Shown: in pieces, positions 32,530 through 40,936 of the stretch
Layout of the letters: the number at the start of each line of letters is the position of its first letter
How positions within the stretch are numbered: position 1 is the first letter of the stretch
DNA from: Bryobacterales bacterium
Lineage (GTDB): Bacteria; Acidobacteriota; Terriglobia; Bryobacterales; Bryobacteraceae
Length of the DNA stretch: 49,015 nt
Assembly: GCA_025350625.1 (NCBI GenBank)
Contig: JANXXL010000302.1
Coordinates: 1-49,015, forward strand
Direction of reading: 5' to 3'
The notes under the pieces: generated by a model
Told to the model about the DNA's origin: nothing
Database searches by the model: none
What the model saw: only the letters and a program-made list of their open reading frames with translations
Translations under genes and position numbers: made by a program

Positions 32530-33836
32530 ACGCGCGGCACGCCGGACAATCGACGGCGCGGCAGCAGGGGGCTCCGAGGCCCGCGCCGGGCAAACTGCGC
32601 GCTCCGCAAGTGGTGCTGGCGCTGCTTTGCGTAATGTATCTGATCCTGTTTGTGGATCGGGTAAATATGTCGACGGCAGCCCCGTTAATCAAAGTAGACC
32701 TGCACTTGACGAATACCCAGTTGGGATTGGCGTTTTCAGCCTTCGCCATTCCTTATGCCGTGTTCCAATTGATCGGCGGATGGATCGGCGACAAGTTCGG
32801 GCCGCGCATGACGCTCTCGGTGGGCTGCGCGATTGTTTGCGTATCCACGATACTGACGGGCGCGGTGGGCGGGTTCGCGTCGCTGTTCGCGGCGCGGCTG
32901 GCGCTGGGCTTCGGCGAAGGTGCGGCGCTGCCTACGGCGACGCGCGCGATGGCGAGCTGGACGCCGGTCGAAAAATGGGGCTTTGCGCAAGGCATCACGC
33001 ACTCGTTTGCGCGCATCGGCAATGCGGTGACGCCGCCTTTGATCGCCGCGATGCTGGTGGTAATGAGCTGGCGCGTGTCCTTCGTGGTATTGGGAGTGGC
33101 CAGCCTCTTATGGCTCATAGTATGGGCCTGGTATTTTCGCAACGATCCGCGCGAGCACCCCTCGATTACCGAAGCGGACCTTGCGACCTTGCCCGCACCG
33201 CTGAGCCGGCGCAGGGTGGTGCCGTGGTTCAAGCTCGCGCGGCGGATTTTGCCGGTGACCATCGTGGATTTTTGTTACGGCTGGACGCTGAGGCTGTTTT
33301 TGAGCTGGATTCCCGCGTTCTTTTTCGAGAATTATCATTTGAATTTGCAGTCGTCGGCCATGTTTTCGGCAGGAGTGTTGTTCGCGGGCGTGGTGGGCGA
33401 TACCGTCGGCGGCGTGGTCAGCGACCGCTTGTTGCGGCGGACCGGCAGTCTGATCGTGGCCCGGCGCAGGGTGATCGTGACGGGGTTCCTGGGGGCGCTG
33501 GTATTCCTGATTCCGGTGGTGCTGATTCACAACCTGACCGTGGCGGCGATTTGCCTCTCGCTGGCGTTCTTTTTTGCCGAATTGATAGTAGCGCCCATTT
33601 GGTCGGTGCCTATGGACATTGCGCCCGCCTATGCGGGGTCGGCCAGCGGCATGATGAATTTCGGCTTTGGCGTGGCGGGATTGGTCTCGCCCGCGAGTTT
33701 CGGATACCTGGTAGACCGGACCGGGAGCTGGGTGGTGCCTTTCATAGGTTCCATCGTGCTGCTGCTGGTGGGCGCGGTGTTGGCGGCGCGGTTGCGGCCG
33801 GATGTGAAGTTCGAGGACACAGTGACGTATGCTTAG
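32526..33836 (+). CDS. MFS transporter, anion:cation symporter (ACS) type
   Basis: The GTG at 32526 overlaps the dioxygenase stop by 4 bases and gives 436 residues with a short basic, disordered start. Twelve membrane segments; LILFVDRVNMSTAAPLIKVD in helix 1 and the loop 2-3 motif GDKFGPRMTLS are hallmarks of the ACS group (D-galactonate, glucarate, phthalate and similar organic anions). The last part has a second-half loop (DRLLRRTG). It most likely brings in the substrate of the coupled dioxygenase. The next small gene begins 8 bases inside its end. Confidence 0.9.
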   Translation: MNARHAGQSTARQQGAPRPAPGKLRAPQVVLALLCVMYLILFVDRVNMSTAAPLIKVDLHLTNTQLGLAFSAFAIPYAVFQLIGGWIGDKFGPRMTLSVGCAIVCVSTILTGAVGGFASLFAARLALGFGEGAALPTATRAMASWTPVEKWGFAQGITHSFARIGNAVTPPLIAAMLVVMSWRVSFVVLGVASLLWLIVWAWYFRNDPREHPSITEADLATLPAPLSRRRVVPWFKLARRILPVTIVDFCYGWTLRLFLSWIPAFFFENYHLNLQSSAMFSAGVLFAGVVGDTVGGVVSDRLLRRTGSLIVARRRVIVTGFLGALVFLIPVVLIHNLTVAAICLSLAFFFAELIVAPIWSVPMDIAPAYAGSASGMMNFGFGVAGLVSPASFGYLVDRTGSWVVPFIGSIVLLLVGAVLAARLRPDVKFEDTVTYA

Positions 33837-33978
33837 CAAAACGTTGGGTTGGGGCGTCACCAGCGTGTTCATGTTGTCTTTCGCATGGTGGATGGTCGAT
33901 CCCCAAGGCTTCTCGCAAAATCCGGTTCTTAGCTGGCTGCGGGAACTGACCTTGCGTTCCCAGGGATATCGTCATTAA
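33829..33978 (+). CDS. Membrane microprotein, 49 aa, coupled to the MFS gene
   Basis: Begins MLSKTLGWGVTSVFMLSFAW with ATG at 33829, 8 bases before the transporter stop. One membrane helix (~8-22, WGVTSVFMLSFAWWMV), then a soluble tail NPVLSWLRELTLRSQGYRH. The overlap with the transporter gene suggests translational coupling; it could be a subunit or regulator of the transporter. No family recognised, so it remains a candidate. Confidence 0.4.
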   Translation: MLSKTLGWGVTSVFMLSFAWWMVDPQGFSQNPVLSWLRELTLRSQGYRH

Positions 33979-34127
33979 TCGCTTCTGCGCTGCTGCCGAT
34001 ACCGTGTTACAGTTAAAAGCGTAGTTTGTCAGTTCGCTGATTTAGGCATCTTTAACATTGTCCGGTCCGCCGCCTTTGTCCGATCCTGCCCATGATTTGC
34101 TGTTCTGCAACTGCAGAAGGAAACTAA

Positions 34128-34463
34128 ATGAAAAACATATTTGTAGGAAATCTCAGCTTCGGTGCTACCGAAGATGCGATTCGATCCATGTTTGAAGCTT
34201 ACGGTACGGTTGACCGCGTCAGCGTCGTCACCGACCGCGATACAGGACAGGCCCGAGGCTTCGGGTTCGTCGAGATGAGCAACAACGCAGAGGGCGACCG
34301 CGCCATTGCCGAGCTGAACGGCCGGGAACTCGACGGCCGCGCGCTGAACGTCAATGAAGCGCGTCCGAAAGAGGATCGCGGATTCGGCGGCGGCGGCGGC
34401 GGTGGACGGGGCAAAGGCGGCGGTGGCGGGTTCGGTGGTCAACGCCGCAACAACCGTTACTGA
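34128..34463 (+). CDS. RNA-binding protein, RRM plus Gly-rich tail
   Basis: 111 residues. One RRM: RNP2 IFVGNL (~3-8) and RNP1 RGFGFVEM (~42-49) with the aromatic residues that stack on RNA bases. The tail after ~83 is GFGGGGGGGRGKGGGG-like with RNN at the end. Such short proteins are common in cyanobacteria and Acidobacteria and are often cold- or stress-induced. AGAAGGAAAC just upstream serves as ribosome site. The 149-base leader (33979-34127) has no gene and could contain the promoter and a long 5' UTR. A perfect terminator follows. Confidence 0.93.
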   Translation: MKNIFVGNLSFGATEDAIRSMFEAYGTVDRVSVVTDRDTGQARGFGFVEMSNNAEGDRAIAELNGRELDGRALNVNEARPKEDRGFGGGGGGGRGKGGGGGFGGQRRNNRY

Positions 34464-34481
34464 CTTGCGGCTATAGAATTC

Positions 34482-34509
34482 GGGGCGGCGCCTTTCAAGG
34501 CGCCGCCCC
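34482..34509 (+). terminator. Strong hairpin terminator after the RRM gene
   Basis: GGGGCGGCGCC (34482-34492) pairs perfectly with GGCGCCGCCCC (34499-34509) around TTTCAA, then GTTTCCGTTT. The 11-bp all-GC stem is 18 bases after the RRM stop. The T-run is broken, so it may stop transcription in one direction and also block the convergent pilin gene. Confidence 0.8.
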
Positions 34510-34537
34510 GTTTCCGTTTAACAGGGGAACAAATCAG

Positions 34538-34741
34538 CTAGTTTGCGTTGACGGCGGTGAGCAAAGCGTCGTATACGGTATCGAAGATAGTGCTCATGCT
34601 GAGTACAATGCCCGGCACCACGGCGCCAGCGCCGACAGCCATAAAACCGGCGAGTAAAGCGTACTCGATCAGGTCCTGGGCTTTAGTTTCTCGCCACAGC
34701 CTGCTTTTGCCCAGGAATATTCTCATAAACCGACGTTTCAT
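34538..34741 (-). CDS. Flp/Fap-type pilin, orphan
   Basis: 67 residues. RETKAQDLIEYALLAGFMAV (~17-36) contains the Flp prepilin processing site and helix with its Glu at position +5-like (DLIEY), followed by a hydrophobic run to ~50. Flp pilins are exported by a Tad system and build tight-adherence pili. No tad genes are nearby, so assembly would need a locus elsewhere. The start is ATG 34741 or the internal ATG at 34726; no ribosome site decides it. Next to a GC-rich terminator on the opposite strand. Confidence 0.85.
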   Translation of the reverse strand: MKRRFMRIFLGKSRLWRETKAQDLIEYALLAGFMAVGAGAVVPGIVLSMSTIFDTVYDALLTAVNAN

Positions 34742-34845
34742 AGCTGATGTTAAAGCGGACGCGATTCTGCGGGCAATGAGCTAAGCGCCTGAAGTTTCAA
34801 ACGGTAAGACCGTATCACTTAGGCTTCGCGCGGGCTATGTGAGAG

Positions 34846-35163
34846 CTAAGCCAATAACTTCCGTAATCGCGTTTCGAGCGTGGTCTGGATTTTTTCGCTC
34901 GGGATCAGCTTGCTCAGGAAGCCGATATCGGCATCAAGCGTGAGGTCGTGGTCGGTGACTTCAACGGTCCCGCTCACCGGATTCCTGATGAATCCCATCC
35001 GCGCCGTGAGCGAAAACGTCATTAGGTTACCCTGCCAGGCCTTATGCTGATCGGTGATCGCGATGGGACCCTGCACCAGGCCTCGAAAGACATCGTCGAA
35101 GGCCCGGTCCACCATCTGGATCATCTGCTGCCGGTCTTTGGTGTGAGCAATCGTGATCCGCAT
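34846..35163 (-). CDS. Polyhydroxyalkanoic acid system family protein
   Basis: 105 residues starting MRITIAHTKDRQQMIQMVDR. The TFSLTARMGFIRNPVSGTVEV strand pair and C-terminal LIPSEKIQTTLETRLRKLL match the small PHA_gran_rgn family, named for proximity to polyhydroxyalkanoate genes. Role unknown, and no PHA genes are in the window. The 104 bases to the pilin gene contain no other recognised signal. It lies 21 bases downstream of the PfpI-type gene on the same strand and may share its transcript. Confidence 0.75.
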   Translation of the reverse strand: MRITIAHTKDRQQMIQMVDRAFDDVFRGLVQGPIAITDQHKAWQGNLMTFSLTARMGFIRNPVSGTVEVTDHDLTLDADIGFLSKLIPSEKIQTTLETRLRKLLA

Positions 35164-35184
35164 GGGTTGGGGGCCGCCATTCCA

Positions 35185-35739
35185 TTATGCATGGACCGGC
35201 TGATGACTAAATTCTTCCAGCATCTTTTCGTTAAAAGCGGAAAGGTCGTCGGGTTTCCGGCTGGTGACGATGCCGCGGTCAACGACTACGGGGCTATCCG
35301 TCCAGTTAGCGCCGGCGTTAGTCAAATCTGTTTTTAGGGAGGGCCACGAGGTCATCTTATATCCGCGAACCACGTCCGCTTCGACCAGCAACCAAGGCCC
35401 GTGGCAGATGGCAGCGATTGGCTTATGCGCCGCAAAAAAGCTGCTCACGAATTTGACGGCCTCCGGAATGGTACGGAGCTGGTCCGGATTGGCGACGCCT
35501 CCGGGGAGCAGGAGGGCATCGAAGTTATTCGGGTCGGCGGATTTCAATTCTTGATCTACGGGAAACCGGTCGCCTTTATCATGATGGTTCCAGCCTTGCA
35601 CCTCGCGCGATTTCGGCGAGATGAGTGTGGTTACCGCCCCAGCGTCATCGAGCGCCTTGCGTGGCTTCGTCATTTCGACTTGTTCGAATCCATCCGTGAT
35701 CAGTATGGCCACACGTTTGCCTTTAAGTTTGTCGGTCAT
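35185..35739 (-). CDS. DJ-1/PfpI-family protein (YhbO-like)
   Basis: 184 residues. VAILITDGFEQVEMTKPRKA (~10-29) with the conserved Glu, DALLLPGGVANPDQLR (~68-83) and AAICHGPWLLVEADVV (~109-124) with the reactive Cys112 followed by His, then MTSWPSLKTDLTNAGANW as in the YhbO/PfpI branch. Members act as stress proteins with disputed deglycase or peptidase activity. GGAG precedes the ATG at 35739. The PHA-family gene follows 21 bases later. Confidence 0.92.
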   Translation of the reverse strand: MTDKLKGKRVAILITDGFEQVEMTKPRKALDDAGAVTTLISPKSREVQGWNHHDKGDRFPVDQELKSADPNNFDALLLPGGVANPDQLRTIPEAVKFVSSFFAAHKPIAAICHGPWLLVEADVVRGYKMTSWPSLKTDLTNAGANWTDSPVVVDRGIVTSRKPDDLSAFNEKMLEEFSHQPVHA

Positions 35740-35798
35740 GGTTGGGACTCCTTACTTGCAGTTAGATCCCGTCGCGGCTGTGAGTGTTTCAATAGCCG

Positions 35799-38700
35799 CT
35801 ACTCGGCCATAGCAGGCAGCGAGGTGAAAGTGTGCGCGAGAGGTATGCGGAGAGCCAGCACTCCGATCTGTCCCGCAGATGGACCCACAAATTCAATGGT
35901 GCCGCGGATGCCCGCAGTAACCGGATAGCGATCGCTGCCGAGCGTAAACGCATAGTGTCCGTTAGCGGCCAAGGAAATCACATCCGTGGGAACGATCTGG
36001 ATGCCGGTGTCGTCGCGAACTACCACCTGCACATTCACGGGCTGCGAAGACACGCTGTTTATCGCAATACCAGTCGCGGTGCCGTTGGTATTATCGAAAG
36101 CCAGTATATAGCCGCCGGCGTTGCGGTCCTCGAAGGGCACCGCCGCTTCCTGATCGTTGTGACGGAAGATCGCAAAGCCACGCACGTTTCCGTTCGAGCT
36201 CAATTGCGCGGACCCGGTGAGAAGATTTGCTGAGGCTGAACTCTCGACGATTAAAGTCGCGCCCGCGCTCAGTGTTTGGGCGACAGCGGGAACGGTGGCG
36301 GCGGTCCCGCTGCCTGACTGCGGAAAGGAAAGCGGCAGCGATATAGGATTACCAGTGCTATCGGCGAAGAAGCTGAGATTCGCCAGCGCCGCGGTGCTAC
36401 CGGCGTTGACCAGAACGAAGGTAGTCTTCCAGCCGTCGCCGCCGGAAGCGAAGTGCGCGATACTCCCACCGCCCGTGCCAACATTGGCCAAAGCGGGAAT
36501 GGTGGTGAGCGCGTTATTGGGTGGCGTGAACCGGATGCCCAGCACGCTGATCTGCCCTCCGGCGGGCGTATAGAACTCGATGGTGCCGCGCTTGGCCGCG
36601 GTGACCGGAAATCCCGCCGCCGCATCCGACAACACGAAGGCCAGGTGGCCGTTGCCGCCGAGTGAGATGGAGGCGCCGGGGGCGCCGATCACGGTGCCGG
36701 CGTCGTCGCGGATCACCACCGGAATGACTGCGTTCTGTGCCGACACATTCGCCACCGCCACCCCCATCACGATGCCGCTGGTATTGTCAAAAGCCAGGGT
36801 GTAAGAGCTGGCATTGCGTGTTTCGAGGGGCACCACGGTTTCCTGGGCCGTCACCACGTGATGGAAAATCGCGAACCCATCCACCGGCCCGGTAGCGGCG
36901 ATTTGCGCGGAACCAATCTGTACCGGCGGGGTCTGCGGACCGGCAGTATTTATTATTAACGAAGCGTGGGCCGCCAGCGCTTCATCGAGCGAGGCGGCTA
37001 GAATGGGCCCGGTGTTCGCGGGCTGCTGCGGAAATCCCAGGGGCAGGGTGAGCGCGCCGCTCGGATCGCCGTAGAGATTCAGGCGGGCTTGCACCGGAGA
37101 CGCACTCTTGTTGACGAGGGTAAAGGTGGTGGTCCAGTTCTCTTCGGCGGCAATGTGCGCCATGGAACCGATAAAGTTGAGGCCGGGTATGGATGCGGCC
37201 TGCTGAATAACGGTGTAGGTTAGTCCAGCCACGCTAATAGAGCCAGAGCGCGCGGGGCCGGAGTTGGATGCCACTTGATAAGAGATTGTGCCGCTCCCGC
37301 TTCCCGCGACTACTCCGGTGAGATTTATCCAGCCCGCAGTGCTGACCGCCGTCCAGGAAAAGCCCGCCGGGAGCGTGAGGTTAATCACTCCATTGCCACC
37401 GCTCTCAGAAAAGGACTGGCCGCCATTGGAGCTAGATGTCGCGGAGATCTTTAGCACGATGTCTTGCGAGAAGGCGGGAATCGTAAGCGTTTGCGAACCG
37501 GCGCCTGGCGTCGAAGTTCCCAGTATGGTTCCATCGAATGGATTCATCCAGGTTGCCACCAGGCCGCTGGCCGGAACGTTCAGGGTAGCGGTGGCGCCGG
37601 TCACGACGCTGCTGTGATTGTTGACGTGGGTGATATAGGCACCTACGGAAGCTGATCCCGCGAGAGCATAAACTCGTGCGGTATCGCCACCCAGATTACC
37701 GAGCGTGACGCTGGCGGGAGTTGCCAGCGGATCGAAGTCCGAGATCCAGTTCGAGAACACCAACTGCTGCGCGCGCTGCGTGACCCCCACGAACAGATTG
37801 CTCAGGCCACCGCCACATCCCCGGCCGTCTCCATGAAAACTGTTCCAGGCAATGACTCCGGCTTGATTGAAGAAAGCCGTCCAGAGCATGTCGCGCCAAC
37901 GCTCGTTGACCGGCGGGTCGGCGTCGGGAACCGGGCAGGCATCGCCAATCTCGCCGAAAATAATGGGGTGGTTGGGAAACGCCGACTTCATCGGATTGAT
38001 GAGGCCCGCCACCATGGTGTCATCGAGCGTTTGGGTTGCGGCTGGGTTAATGGTGTCCGCGAAGTAGTAGTGGGGAGATGTGATGTCCAGCCCGACGTTA
38101 TTGCCGGGAGTGCTGGGCAGCGTGATTAAGTGATTATATGGGTCCTGTGAATGGATGAAAGCCACTAGCGTCTTCACATATTGCACTCCCGGAACAATCT
38201 CATTGCCCAGTTCCCAGATGCTGGTTTGGTCGCCGTATCTGGCAAAGTACTCCAGCCACAAATTCAGAAAGCAACTGGAGGTTTTCAAATTGGCAAAAAA
38301 ATCGTATCCGGGTAGAATCGCAGGACCGGGGTCGTAATACGGAACCATTTCGAGCTTGATTCCATAGAAATCGGCTTTGGCCGCAAGGTTGTCTAAGGTA
38401 ACGATGAGGTCGTGATCGAAATTGTTGCGGCCTTGGCCGTCGCAATATTGGCCCGCGAATATTCCTGAGGTTGACTCCCCGTTATTGCGAAAGATGTTGG
38501 TCCCGGCTGCTCGATAGGTCCCAAAATACTGATCGGGACTGCCAAAGACGTTGGTATCGCCAGGGATCGTGCCGGGACCTTCGTCGGTACCGTTGCCACC
38601 CTGCGTCATGGGTATGAAAAAACTGCTGATGGTGGTCGGGTTGTATCCATAGCCTTGCTGAATGCCGACCGGGTAAAACGGCTTGCCGTCGCCAGCGGTT

Positions 38701-39386
38701 TTTAGACGGTAGGGGGCAGCTCCGCCGTAGAGCGCCAGAAACCCACTCGCGTTCGAAGCCAAAGAATTGAATGAACCGGAGACAGCGGTATAGTTGCTGG
38801 GCCCGCTCGACGGGTTAGCGCCGCAAAACCCGGACCAGCTATAGGCGCCGGCTTCGGTTGGACGCAAGCTTATTTTCCACACCCCGGCCAGCGGGTCCCA
38901 ATAGGAGGTTCGGCGGATTCGAGCCGTGGAAGGCGCCGTGAAAGAGACGTCACACACCACGTCGGTGTAGCGGTTGGCGTACGCTCCGCCCACGGACACC
39001 GTGATGACACAGGAGGTGCTGTTCTGGGTCGCGCCGCTGCAATTTGTAACGCTGGCCGCCAGATTACCAGTCCCCACAAAGACCCGTTGGTAAGCCCACG
39101 CTTGGCCGTCGGATCCGGAATTGTTGCCGGCGACCAGCTTGTAGAGAGTAGTGCTGGTGGGACCTTTCGAAATCCCGCTCCCGCAGGAAGAGTTGGTTGC
39201 GGCAAAGGCGCCGGCCCCATCATCCACCTCAATATCAGTGGCGGCGCCTGCGACCGAGCAGTTCAAGACAATGCTGCTGCCGCTCGAAACCGTCTGCGAG
39301 CTGGCGGTGAATGAAACGATCACGGGAAGCGCAGCCCACATAGGCGAGCAGTAGAGGAACAACAGGAAGGTTCTAAATAAAGCCAT
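35799..39386 (-). CDS. Large secreted glycoside hydrolase with BACON domain and duplicated C-terminal modules
   Basis: 1195 residues, signal peptide ~1-18 (ALFRTFLLFLYCSPMWA). An N-terminal Ig-like DUF5060-style domain (~135-200) has YADVVC-like NRYTDVVCDVSFTAPS. A TIM-barrel catalytic region (~225-560) has the likely acid/base Glu in WELGNEIVPG (~395) and nucleophile Glu in PIIFGEIGD (~477), as in GH5-type endoglycanases. A BACON carbohydrate-binding-like domain follows (~665-730, FSWTAVSTAGWINLTG). Two ~230-residue repeats fill the end; each has TTFxLVN, FAIFxH, LAFDNTxG, RDDxG and RGTIEF. No anchor is visible. Substrate probably a plant or microbial polysaccharide. Confidence 0.85.
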   Translation of the reverse strand: MALFRTFLLFLYCSPMWAALPVIVSFTASSQTVSSGSSIVLNCSVAGAATDIEVDDGAGAFAATNSSCGSGISKGPTSTTLYKLVAGNNSGSDGQAWAYQRVFVGTGNLAASVTNCSGATQNSTSCVITVSVGGAYANRYTDVVCDVSFTAPSTARIRRTSYWDPLAGVWKISLRPTEAGAYSWSGFCGANPSSGPSNYTAVSGSFNSLASNASGFLALYGGAAPYRLKTAGDGKPFYPVGIQQGYGYNPTTISSFFIPMTQGGNGTDEGPGTIPGDTNVFGSPDQYFGTYRAAGTNIFRNNGESTSGIFAGQYCDGQGRNNFDHDLIVTLDNLAAKADFYGIKLEMVPYYDPGPAILPGYDFFANLKTSSCFLNLWLEYFARYGDQTSIWELGNEIVPGVQYVKTLVAFIHSQDPYNHLITLPSTPGNNVGLDITSPHYYFADTINPAATQTLDDTMVAGLINPMKSAFPNHPIIFGEIGDACPVPDADPPVNERWRDMLWTAFFNQAGVIAWNSFHGDGRGCGGGLSNLFVGVTQRAQQLVFSNWISDFDPLATPASVTLGNLGGDTARVYALAGSASVGAYITHVNNHSSVVTGATATLNVPASGLVATWMNPFDGTILGTSTPGAGSQTLTIPAFSQDIVLKISATSSSNGGQSFSESGGNGVINLTLPAGFSWTAVSTAGWINLTGVVAGSGSGTISYQVASNSGPARSGSISVAGLTYTVIQQAASIPGLNFIGSMAHIAAEENWTTTFTLVNKSASPVQARLNLYGDPSGALTLPLGFPQQPANTGPILAASLDEALAAHASLIINTAGPQTPPVQIGSAQIAATGPVDGFAIFHHVVTAQETVVPLETRNASSYTLAFDNTSGIVMGVAVANVSAQNAVIPVVIRDDAGTVIGAPGASISLGGNGHLAFVLSDAAAGFPVTAAKRGTIEFYTPAGGQISVLGIRFTPPNNALTTIPALANVGTGGGSIAHFASGGDGWKTTFVLVNAGSTAALANLSFFADSTGNPISLPLSFPQSGSGTAATVPAVAQTLSAGATLIVESSASANLLTGSAQLSSNGNVRGFAIFRHNDQEAAVPFEDRNAGGYILAFDNTNGTATGIAINSVSSQPVNVQVVVRDDTGIQIVPTDVISLAANGHYAFTLGSDRYPVTAGIRGTIEFVGPSAGQIGVLALRIPLAHTFTSLPAMAE

Positions 39387-39470
39387 TGGAGAATAGACGC
39401 GGCGGGAATCGGGTACCGTTCCAATTTATCACCTAAGCAAGCACCGCCCGCAGTTTTCAAAGAGGATCTG

Positions 39471-39476
39471 TATAAT
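39471..39476 (+). promoter_or_regulatory. Consensus -10 box ahead of the HExxH gene
   Basis: TATAAT at 39471-39476 matches the sigma-70 -10 consensus exactly and lies 17 bases before the ATG at 39494. No good -35 is seen at 16-18 bases (TTTTCA at 39454-39459 is only 11 away), so it may be activator-dependent. Confidence 0.4.
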
Positions 39477-39493
39477 AGCAATGGGCTTGCGCC

Positions 39494-40108
39494 ATGTACG
39501 CGCGTCTTTTGGCAATGTTTTGCCTGCTCTTCGTGAGCAACTTCACCGCCCGGGCGGATTCTACCATCCCGATGGGCCCGACTCTGGAGGTGTACGTAAA
39601 GGGCGGGCAGGGGAGCACACCCGATGTGCTTGCAGCCATGAGTCGCGAATTGGACGTTCTGATGCAGACGGCCGGTTTTCGGGTGGTATTGCGCGGGACG
39701 GATGACGCTGCGACTAGTGGCGGCGCAGAACATCTGGTGCTGGTGGAACTGCGCGGTCTCTGCGTGGCCCAGTTCTCTGCCTTGGCTGGAGCGCCTTTGC
39801 TTACTTCCGTGCCTCTCGCTTCGAGTTCGGTTGCCGAAGGGAAAGTTCTTCCCTTTAGTTCCGTCGATTGCACCGCGTTAAACCGCTTCCTGGCGCCCGT
39901 GGGTTTGAATCAGCCGCAAGCGGAGCAGGAGTACCTTTACGGAAGGTCGCTCGCGCGCCTGCTCGCCCATGAGTTTTACCATGTACTCGCGCAGACAGAC
40001 GACCATGCGCCTGAGGGAATCGCGAAAGCGCGTTTCAGTATCGCCGATCTTCTGGCCGACCACCTCGACTTTGAAACGATTGCGTTGCAGCGGTTGCACC
40101 CGCGTTGA
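39494..40108 (+). CDS. Secreted protein with HExxH motif
   Basis: 204 residues; signal peptide 1-21 (MYARLLAMFCLLFVSNFTAR). LLAHEFYHVLAQTDDHAPEG contains HEFYH (His159, Glu160, His163), the zinc-metalloprotease motif, in the C-terminal third after LYGRSLARLLA. A third ligand is not obvious; the DDH after the motif is a candidate. The N-terminal half (TLEVYVKGGQGSTPDVL, VLVELRGLCVAQFS) is unassigned. Small acidobacterial proteins of this form are usually left as hypothetical. Active-site completeness is uncertain. It converges on the ABC ATPase gene with a 3-base gap. Confidence 0.7.
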   Translation: MYARLLAMFCLLFVSNFTARADSTIPMGPTLEVYVKGGQGSTPDVLAAMSRELDVLMQTAGFRVVLRGTDDAATSGGAEHLVLVELRGLCVAQFSALAGAPLLTSVPLASSSVAEGKVLPFSSVDCTALNRFLAPVGLNQPQAEQEYLYGRSLARLLAHEFYHVLAQTDDHAPEGIAKARFSIADLLADHLDFETIALQRLHPR

Positions 40109-40111
40109 CTA

Positions 40112-40936
40112 TCAACGCATGGCGTGAATTGTATCCTCTTGAGGATCGGCTTCGGGCAAATTCGCGGAGACGCGTTCGAGTTTGCGCACCAGGCACGGCA
40201 TCTCATTTTCATGGCACGGCTGAGGGATTCGCAAGTCCAGGGCGACACGCGAACCGGAATCCGGCGATTCCCTGGCGAGCACAATGACGCGCGTTCCCAG
40301 GTAGAGAGCCTCCTGCGTGTTGTGCGTGACGAACAGGATGGTGGTGCCGGTAGCGCGCCATAACTCGCGAATCAGCCGCTGCATTTCTTGGCGTGTTCCG
40401 GGATCGAGCGCACTGAAGGCCTCGTCCATCAGCAGAATGCGGGGCTGGGTGAGCAGCGCCTGCGCGATGGCGACACGTTGTTGCATACCGCCCGATAGCT
40501 GGTCCGGATATTTGGCCGCATCGGATTCGCGCAATCCAATGCGGCGGAGATAATCCATTGCTTGAGCACGATACTCGCGCCGGAGGCGGAAATAGCGGGG
40601 GGTGAAGCAGCCGAACAGGCTGAACTCGCCGACCTCCGCTCCGAAGGTAATGTTATCGAGCACGGTTTTATCCGGAAACAGCGAATATTTCTGCGGAACG
40701 TAACCGCGAGTGCGATCCGGTTGCAGGTGCTCCCGCCCTTCGATTAAGATATGGCCCTGGGAGGGCCGCTCCGATCCCAGCACTAACCGTAATAATGTGG
40801 ATTTCCCGCAGCCGGTCTGGCCCAGCACGCAGACGAACTCGCCTTCCTGGATTGCTAAGTCGATGCCGTCGAGAACGGTCTTGGGCGGCGTGCCGTAGGC
40901 GACGCGAATATCCTCGATCTGAATCAACGGGATCAT
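40112..40936 (-). CDS. ABC importer ATPase (urea/guanidine-carboxylase-linked)
   Basis: 274 residues: Walker A GQTGCGKSTLLRLVLGS (~37-53), signature QLSGGMQQRVAIAQALL (~142-158), Walker B ILLMDEAFSALDPGTR (note Glu-Ala in place of Glu-Pro) and H-loop ILFVTHNTQEALYLG. Same broad class as the nitrate/sulfonate importers. Its start overlaps the permease stop by 4 bases; gene order in the operon is binding protein, permease, ATPase, downstream of the allophanate hydrolase. Confidence 0.92.
   Translation of the reverse strand: MIPLIQIEDIRVAYGTPPKTVLDGIDLAIQEGEFVCVLGQTGCGKSTLLRLVLGSERPSQGHILIEGREHLQPDRTRGYVPQKYSLFPDKTVLDNITFGAEVGEFSLFGCFTPRYFRLRREYRAQAMDYLRRIGLRESDAAKYPDQLSGGMQQRVAIAQALLTQPRILLMDEAFSALDPGTRQEMQRLIRELWRATGTTILFVTHNTQEALYLGTRVIVLARESPDSGSRVALDLRIPQPCHENEMPCLVRKLERVSANLPEADPQEDTIHAMR

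Noticed and set aside
32627..33949. 440-codon plus-strand frame across the MFS gene
   Set aside because: It is Arg/Gly-rich out-of-frame translation of the transporter. The in-frame product has clear membrane helices and the ACS motif.
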